Shown: positions 6,004-9,742 of the stretch, one piece after another | Numbering within the stretch: the stretch's first letter is position 1 | Layout of the letters: each line of letters opens with the position of its first letter | DNA from: Microcaldota archaeon | GTDB lineage: Archaea > B1Sed10-29 > JACOVT01 | DNA length: 9,742 nucleotides | Reading direction: 5' to 3' | Assembly (NCBI GenBank): GCA_016177165.1 | Contig: JACOVT010000039.1 | Span: 1 to 9,742 of the forward strand | Program-made: the position numbers and the translations under genes | Notes under the pieces: generated by a model | The model's database searches: none | The model's input: the letters and a program-made list of their open reading frames with translations, nothing else | What the model was told of the DNA's origin: nothing

Positions 6004-6011
6004 GGTATAAA
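6004..6011. promoter_or_regulatory. Shared TATA element between the membrane protein and zinc-ribbon-like genes
   Basis: The plus strand reads GTATAAAAA (minus TTTTTATAC). On the minus strand its centre is 24 bases from the GTG at 5983. On the plus strand it predicts an RNA start near 6032, giving a leader of about 20 bases before the ATG at 6052. It is the only AT-rich box between the two genes. Confidence 0.55.
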
Positions 6012-6051
6012 AAGCCAGCAAACTTACCAGTAAACAAGCACATGTGGTCGT

Positions 6052-6204
6052 ATGAAAATGAAAGACACCTGCCCAACCTGCTTCTCAGAGACCGGATTCA
6101 GCGTGGTGATGAGCGACGAAAAGGGGATCTATTACTGCCCCAAGAACGCCCAGCACCGGTTCAAGAAAAACAACGACGGCTTCTTCGAGCGGTTCACGTT
6201 GTAA
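6052..6204 (+). CDS. 50-residue zinc-ribbon-like protein
   Basis: A short gene running from ATG (6052) to TAA (6202-6204). The product has CPTC (Cys7, Cys10) near the N terminus and YYCPKNAQH (Cys29, His35) after a short hairpin-like segment, a C-x2-C...C-x5-H arrangement that could bind one zinc. The tail is basic and aromatic (RFKKN, FFERF), which suggests contact with RNA, DNA or a protein partner. The second ATG at 6058 is also possible. An ATG at 6042 belongs to another frame. The TATA element at 6004-6011 predicts a roughly 20-base leader; there is no strong Shine-Dalgarno, only GTGG a few bases upstream. A hairpin follows the stop. The family is not recognised, though tiny zinc ribbons are common in archaea. 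Confidence 0.75.
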   Translation: MKMKDTCPTCFSETGFSVVMSDEKGIYYCPKNAQHRFKKNNDGFFERFTL

Positions 6205-6208
6205 TTCT

Positions 6209-6251
6209 AGCAGAAGACGACCCCCCAACCGGCTCGCATCGTAATTCTGCT
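6209..6251 (+). terminator. Hairpin between convergent zinc-ribbon-like and cutA genes
   Basis: AGCAGAA (6209-6215) pairs perfectly with TTCTGCT (6245-6251). After a small internal loop, ACGA (6217-6220) pairs with TCGT (6239-6242), leaving an 18-base C-rich loop. It starts four bases after the zinc-ribbon-like stop and sits beyond the cutA stop on the other strand, so it could end or protect either transcript. The direct repeat GTAATTCT at 6201 and 6241 contributes to the symmetry. Confidence 0.4.
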
Positions 6252-6279
6252 GCCGGGTGCGCCCTTACAAAATATAGCT

Positions 6280-6618
6280 TTACTTTCCGGCTACTGCTGG
6301 GCTCTTTGTTTCAGCTTCGATCCAGTCAAGGTAGTCCTTCAACCCGCCATCCACCGGCACGATGAGCACTTCTGGCGTCTCGTCCTTGTGCATGCCCTTG
6401 ATCTCAACCGCGAGCTCCTTGGCCCTGTTAACGGTTGTCTTGAACACCAGAACCGCCTCGGTAGCGCTTTCCACCTTTCCGTTAACTGAATACTTGCTCG
6501 TGATGCGCGGGTGTACGCTGGCAATCGCCGCGAGGCGCTTTGCCAGAACTGAGTCGGCGATCTTCCAAGCCTCCCCCTCGCTAGCTGCGGTGGTAAACAC
6601 CATGCAAAACTCGGTCAT
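6280..6618 (-). CDS. cutA: CutA1-family divalent-ion tolerance protein
   Basis: A 112-residue protein of the CutA1 family, ferredoxin-like trimers of cytosolic location linked to divalent metal tolerance, whose exact biochemical role is unsettled. Matches include the first strand CMVFTTAASEGEAWKIA, LAKRLAAI (usually LAAC), KVESATEAVLVFKTT, HKDETPEVLIVPV (usually HPYEVPE) and the closing GLKDYLDWI. The conserved Cys after LAA is replaced by Ile and the HPYE segment by HKDE, so metal-contact residues may differ from the well-studied members. The frame runs up to 6684, but the ATG at 6618 gives the normal family N terminus, has GGTGAT three bases upstream and lies downstream of the TATA element at 6650-6658. 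It follows the lipoprotein gene on the same strand after 59 bases, with its own promoter. Confidence 0.92.
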   Translation of the reverse strand: MTEFCMVFTTAASEGEAWKIADSVLAKRLAAIASVHPRITSKYSVNGKVESATEAVLVFKTTVNRAKELAVEIKGMHKDETPEVLIVPVDGGLKDYLDWIEAETKSPAVAGK

Positions 6619-6649
6619 CACATCACCATTCAGTCTACGCAACCGGCCT

Positions 6650-6658
6650 CTTAAAGCC
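6650..6658 (-). promoter_or_regulatory. TATA-like box of cutA
   Basis: The minus strand reads GGCTTTAAG, centred about 36 bases before the cutA ATG. This predicts a leader of about ten bases that would include the GGTGATG ribosome site. The box is weaker than the others in the window. Confidence 0.4.
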
Positions 6659-6677
6659 TTTCTGCTGGCAAGCGGAA

Positions 6678-7532
6678 TCAGCAAGCGTACTCTATGGTGA
6701 CGAAAGGCGGGTTGGGAAGCACCTTCCTTACCCAGACGAACACCGAGCCATCAAGGAAGTAGAGCGCGTCACCATCCAGCATGGTGCGCGTCTCGCTCTC
6801 GCCATCCGGCCCTGTCACTGTCATGGTCGCTTTCTCTGCCCGCCTGAGGTACTCTTCAATACCCGCGTCGGCAAGCGCGATTGAGTAATCCTTGCACGCC
6901 ACCTTGCCATTGCGATACAAGGAAGTGGATTCGCGCTTCTCCGGGAACTTCTTGCCATTGCAGTCAAACACCACGCGGACCCTGTTGCTGTTGGGCATCA
7001 TGACGCTGCCGTTCATGCGGGTGTCCGGGTCTTTCACTATCTCCTTTACGTCAATCGTTATCGACCCGTCTCCTGCAGAACGCTTCCATCCGGTCCTGAA
7101 GCCTCCAACAATATCGCTGTTGTCCTCGGACGCCAGCCACCAGCCGACGACAAGCGCAGACGCGTCCCCGCCGGCAGGTATCAGGTGCATCCTCGCATAA
7201 CCATCATCGAAAATAAGCTCTGTCGAGTCAAACCATAGCATGACGTTCCCGTATTCTTTCGAGCGGCAAACGTATGACTCCTCGCTGTAAAGCGATATCT
7301 CCCTAGGGCCATCGAAGCCGAGCTCCGCCTCCTTGCTTTCCTTGCTCGGGCTTCCCACTGGAATGCTGCTGCTTGCCGGCTCCTCGTGCGGCGGCGCTTC
7401 GGGCTCTGTCTCTTTCAAAGGTCCGGCAGCTTCGCCGGTCACAGAAGTGTTGTTCTGCACGCCAGCCGCAGCGCAGCCCGCCAATGCTACAACAAGCGCG
7501 AGAGCGAGGGGTGCCCAAATGGCTTTGTTCAC
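6678..7532 (-). CDS. Secreted lipoprotein-like protein, unknown function
   Basis: A 284-residue exported protein. Residues 1-19 form a signal peptide (Lys3, then a hydrophobic Ala/Leu/Val core) ending in a lipobox LAGC with Cys20 as the probable lipidated residue. A low-complexity linker rich in Glu, Pro, Ser and Thr (about 21-70) should tether the domain away from the membrane. The folded part (about 72-284) is strand-rich and contains Cys89, Cys191, Cys213 and the C-terminal Cys284, enough for two disulfides outside the cell. WW at 131-132 and the closing FVTIEYAC are further landmarks. The start is a GTG at 7532, 26 bases from the palindromic TATA element, hence leaderless. I recognise no family; extracellular location is inferred from the signal, and a cutA-related role is not implied by order alone. 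Confidence 0.8.
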   Translation of the reverse strand: MNKAIWAPLALALVVALAGCAAAGVQNNTSVTGEAAGPLKETEPEAPPHEEPASSSIPVGSPSKESKEAELGFDGPREISLYSEESYVCRSKEYGNVMLWFDSTELIFDDGYARMHLIPAGGDASALVVGWWLASEDNSDIVGGFRTGWKRSAGDGSITIDVKEIVKDPDTRMNGSVMMPNSNRVRVVFDCNGKKFPEKRESTSLYRNGKVACKDYSIALADAGIEEYLRRAEKATMTVTGPDGESETRTMLDGDALYFLDGSVFVWVRKVLPNPPFVTIEYAC

Positions 7533-7553
7533 GGCAAACTTCTAAAAACACTA

Positions 7554-7563
7554 GTTTATAAAC
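7554..7563 (-). promoter_or_regulatory. Palindromic TATA element of the lipoprotein gene
   Basis: GTTTATAAAC is a perfect 10-base palindrome whose centre is 26 bases before the GTG at 7532, fitting a leaderless start. Being symmetrical it could also fire to the right, giving the prenyltransferase gene an alternative transcript with a leader of about 30 bases that includes GAGGAG. Confidence 0.6.
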
Positions 7564-7589
7564 TTTTTGCAACGGGTGGGCGTGCGCTC

Positions 7590-7597
7590 TTTATATT
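7590..7597 (+). promoter_or_regulatory. TATA box of the prenyltransferase gene
   Basis: TTTATATT is a close match to the archaeal TATA consensus and lies 26 bases from the ATG at 7619, so the message would be leaderless. A GAGGAG ribosome-site-like sequence at 7603-7608 would be lost from that transcript and used only from the upstream palindromic box. Confidence 0.55.
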
Positions 7598-7618
7598 GCA
7601 AAGAGGAGTGGTTACCTC

Positions 7619-8686
7619 ATGCCAGCGGATTCGGACATAGAACGCATCCTTGAGGAAAAGCGCGCCGGCATAGACCGCACTATTGCCAAGTACCTCCCAC
7701 GGGAGTATGGAGCGAAAGAGTTCGAGTTCGCCTGCGGCAAGCCCAGATACGCCCACCTGACGCGCGAGGCCACGGAAGCGATCTCGAAACCGATGTGGGA
7801 CCTTCTCGACCGCGGAGGAAAAAGGTGGAGGCCGGTGCTTTTCATGCTCATCATCGAGGCCTTGGGCGGCGACCCAAAGAAAGTGGAAGACCTGATCGTC
7901 ATACCTGAACTGGTCCACAACGCAACGCTCATCCATGATGACATAGAGGACAACAGCGAAACCCGCCGCGGCAAGCCATGCCTGCACAAGATCTACGGCG
8001 TGGACATCGCGATCAACGTAGGCGATGGCCTCTACTACGTGCCGATGCTCTCGGTGCTGCGCAACACCCGCTTGGATGACAACACCCGCATACGCATACT
8101 CGAAACTTACATGCAGGAAATGATAAACATCACTTTCGGGCAGGGAGCTGACATTTACTGGCACAAGGGAATGCGGAAAGAAGTGGGCGAGGAGGAGTAC
8201 CTGCAGATGTGCGCGTTCAAGACCGGGACTCTGGCGCGCATGAGCGCCAAGATAGCCGCGATAGCGTCTGGAGGGAATGCTAAAACAATCGAGGCGTGCG
8301 GCAGGTTCGCCGAGGCAATAGGAGTGGCGTTCCAGATTCAGGATGACGTGCTCACGGTCTCGAACGCAGGCAGGTTCAAAAAAGAGTTTGGGGAGGACAT
8401 AACTGAAGGAAAGCGTTCGCTCATGGTTATCCATTGCTTCAACAACGCTCCCAAGAAGGATGCGGGCAGGCTGCGCGGGATACTTGACGCCCACACGCGC
8501 GATCCCAAGCGGATAGCCGAGGCCATATCACTACTTGAAAAAACAGGCAGCGTGGATTACGCCAAGAAGCGCAGCCGCGAAATCGTGGGCGGGGCGTGGG
8601 GCGAGCTGGAGCCGCTGCTCAAGGGTTCGCCAGCTAAGGAAAAGCTGCGCCTTTTTGCAGAGTTCCTTTCAAACCGCGAGATGTGA
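7619..8686 (+). CDS. Geranylgeranyl diphosphate synthase-type polyprenyl synthetase
   Basis: A trans-isoprenyl diphosphate synthase (355 residues) that condenses isopentenyl diphosphate with allylic diphosphates to make the side chains of archaeal ether lipids. Motifs are GGKRWRP (66-72), the first Asp-rich motif DDIED (107-111) followed by SETRRGKP, KTGTL (201-205), FQIQDD with the second Asp-rich motif DDVLT (242-246), and EDITEGKRS (259-267). The second motif lacks the final Asp of DDxxD and has Thr. Ala102 and Thr103 occupy the positions just before the first motif that limit product length; small residues there could permit products longer than C20, though deeper positions also matter. 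The ATG at 7619 follows a TATA box at the leaderless distance. The stop is nine bases from the convergent orphan gene's stop. Family is secure, chain length inferred. Confidence 0.95.
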   Translation: MPADSDIERILEEKRAGIDRTIAKYLPREYGAKEFEFACGKPRYAHLTREATEAISKPMWDLLDRGGKRWRPVLFMLIIEALGGDPKKVEDLIVIPELVHNATLIHDDIEDNSETRRGKPCLHKIYGVDIAINVGDGLYYVPMLSVLRNTRLDDNTRIRILETYMQEMINITFGQGADIYWHKGMRKEVGEEEYLQMCAFKTGTLARMSAKIAAIASGGNAKTIEACGRFAEAIGVAFQIQDDVLTVSNAGRFKKEFGEDITEGKRSLMVIHCFNNAPKKDAGRLRGILDAHTRDPKRIAEAISLLEKTGSVDYAKKRSREIVGGAWGELEPLLKGSPAKEKLRLFAEFLSNREM

Positions 8687-8695
8687 GTTGGCGTG

Positions 8696-9733
8696 CTATT
8701 TCTTTGGGCCCGCCCATTTCTGGGCCGGAGTGAACGCGCCGCCATTGTTTGAAACAAGCCCGTGCGAGGGGCCGTAGCCTGACTTCTGGGCGGGCGTGAA
8801 TACCGGTGGCTTGTTGCCGGGGTCGCCAGACGTCACCAGACCATGCGAGGGACCATATGCGGATTTTTGTGCCGGTATGGGAGTACGGGACTCGCCATAA
8901 TAAACCAGACCCCCAGACTTTGCGGGGGACTTTATCTCACTATAAGACGCGCTCTCAACAAAGCGAGACTCGGTCGGCTGGCGGGCGTAGCGCTGCTCCA
9001 ATGGCAGCGAAACGTCCAGCGTGACTCCATTATACCCATTCACATAGGTCACGCGGTCGCGGGCGGGCGTGTTTTCAATAGGCATGCCGATGCCTAGGTT
9101 AGGTTCTAATGGGCGGTCAACGCCCCATTTGCCGCTTACCTCTATCACTCTGCTGGGCCGAAGCCTTGCCAGCCCATCCTCTCCTATTTGCATCGCAAGT
9201 TCGGTGGATAAATATTCCGCGGTTTCCTTACCAACCGTCTTGATTGCCTTCTTTACAATCGACTTTTGAATCAAGTTGACCCCGGCGCTAGGCGAGACCG
9301 CCCTGAACGATTCAATAATTCCAGCCTTGTTGTATACAATAATCGACAGCGGGGAAAATAGGAATCGAGTCCAGTCCCTTGCGTCCGCACTGCCATCAAG
9401 GATGCGCGACCCGCCAGTCAGGAAATCTAACGTACCGGCTGAAAAAGTAAGCATACGTCCTGTACCAACCATGACGCCACCCACTGGCAGCAGCAAGCCA
9501 GCGCTGGAAGCAGTCACTACTCCGCCGATGACTGTTAGCGTAAATCCGGCCTGGCTCATCTTGTCGCTGAGCTCGTAAGCGCGGTCGAGCTCGCCAGTTT
9601 TGTAGCCTATCTCATGCTCCAACACGCTTATGCGGTGTAAAAGCTGTTCTCGTTCAGCCATGCGTTGAGGAACCGACTCGCGGCCTCCTGTAAGGTCGAA
9701 ACCTACCGCGGTTTCCCGGCGCGGATAGCGCAT
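8696..9733 (-). CDS. Orphan protein with coiled coil, hydrophobic region and YGPSHGLV repeats
   Basis: A 345-residue protein with no recognised family. Residues 25-60 look like a coiled coil (Glu/Leu-rich heptads). Residues 62-90 and roughly 95-106 are hydrophobic and Gly-rich, possibly a membrane hairpin. A second apolar patch covers 124-140. After about 200 the sequence turns polar with Pro, Ser and Gly. The C terminus holds three imperfect PAQK repeats (287-301, 314-328, 336-343), the first two containing YGPSHGLV. No signal peptide is visible. The ATG at 9733 is the first in the window, but the frame stays open to the right edge, so the gene may begin outside. An internal ATG at 9661 is another candidate, and no TATA box is visible before either. 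The hydrophobic hairpin and disordered tail suggest a membrane-associated or scaffold protein, but function is unknown. Confidence 0.75.
   Translation of the reverse strand: MRYPRRETAVGFDLTGGRESVPQRMAEREQLLHRISVLEHEIGYKTGELDRAYELSDKMSQAGFTLTVIGGVVTASSAGLLLPVGGVMVGTGRMLTFSAGTLDFLTGGSRILDGSADARDWTRFLFSPLSIIVYNKAGIIESFRAVSPSAGVNLIQKSIVKKAIKTVGKETAEYLSTELAMQIGEDGLARLRPSRVIEVSGKWGVDRPLEPNLGIGMPIENTPARDRVTYVNGYNGVTLDVSLPLEQRYARQPTESRFVESASYSEIKSPAKSGGLVYYGESRTPIPAQKSAYGPSHGLVTSGDPGNKPPVFTPAQKSGYGPSHGLVSNNGGAFTPAQKWAGPKK
8699..8875 (-). repeat. Three C-terminal PAQK-(S/W)-x-(Y)GP protein repeats
   Basis: Within the orphan gene, PAQKSAYGPSHGLVTS and PAQKSGYGPSHGLVSN are separated by a Gly/Pro/Asn-rich spacer, and a truncated copy, PAQKWAGPKK, ends the protein. 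Start-to-start spacing is 27 and then 22 residues. The first two copies differ at few residues, indicating recent tandem duplication or strong selection on a short linear motif. Confidence 0.8.
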
Positions 9734-9742
9734 CTGGTTCCA

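Noticed and set aside
5984..6076. N-terminal extension of the small membrane protein to an ATG at 6076
   Set aside because: The extension would place the start upstream of its TATA box and across the start of the divergent zinc-ribbon-like gene. The GTG at 5983 fits a leaderless start.
7556..8494. 312-codon open frame on the minus strand
   Set aside because: It is antisense to the prenyltransferase, which has full family motifs; the translation has no recognisable motif and the long frame reflects GC-rich codon bias.
8996..9661. Shorter form of the orphan gene starting at the internal ATG at 9661
   Set aside because: The start is possible since the coiled coil begins there, but no ribosome site or TATA box distinguishes it from 9733, and the upstream frame is open with ordinary codon use.
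1..9742. tRNA, rRNA, CRISPR array, transposase or integrase
   Set aside because: No T-loop-like GTTCRA context outside genes, no regularly spaced repeats and no mobile-element protein motifs were seen on either strand by eye.

Overview
The window reads as archaeal chromosome at roughly 55-58% GC. Two enzymes of archaeal ether-lipid isoprenoid synthesis are present: a class I HMG-CoA reductase (5' end cut by the left edge) and a geranylgeranyl-diphosphate-synthase-type prenyltransferase. Most genes start 24-29 bases after the centre of a TATA-like box with no room for a leader, which is the archaeal leaderless pattern. The gene mix (compact malate dehydrogenase, DUF1805 protein, CutA, several orphan membrane proteins, tiny Cys-rich proteins, tight packing with overlapping convergent stops) would fit a small-genome lineage such as DPANN, for example Diapherotrites or Micrarchaeota. 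That placement is a guess and not proven by the sequence.

Layout. 2-1153 (+): HMG-CoA reductase. 2391-1150 (-): a probable three-gene operon of a 42-residue Cys4 microprotein, a DUF1805 protein and an MDH-type malate dehydrogenase. The genes lie 4 bases apart or overlap by 1 base, behind one TATA box. 2832-2467 (-): a small membrane protein ending in a strong hairpin. 2895-3206 (+): a small helical protein. 4047-3163 (-): two genes, a coiled-coil protein followed by a putative HExxH metallopeptidase. 4101-5579 (+): an aldehyde dehydrogenase. 5983-5633 (-): a small integral membrane protein. 6052-6204 (+): a 50-residue zinc-ribbon-like protein. 6618-6280 (-): CutA. 7532-6678 (-): a lipoprotein-like secreted protein. 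7619-8686 (+): the prenyltransferase. 9733-8696 (-): an orphan protein with a coiled coil, a hydrophobic region and C-terminal repeats; its frame stays open to the right edge.

How it works together. HMG-CoA reductase makes mevalonate and the prenyltransferase elongates the resulting C5 units into lipid side chains, so the two flank the window functionally, though not as an operon. Malate dehydrogenase, aldehyde dehydrogenase and CutA are general metabolism or metal-handling genes. A repeated theme is architectural: three divergent gene pairs appear to share a single near-symmetrical TATA element. No tRNA, rRNA, CRISPR array, transposon or clear mobile element was seen, and no gene-free stretch exceeds 300 bases. 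No obvious defence or otherwise undescribed multi-gene system was found. The most novel-looking items are the two microproteins, the coiled-coil/metallopeptidase pair and the repeat-tailed orphan at the right end.
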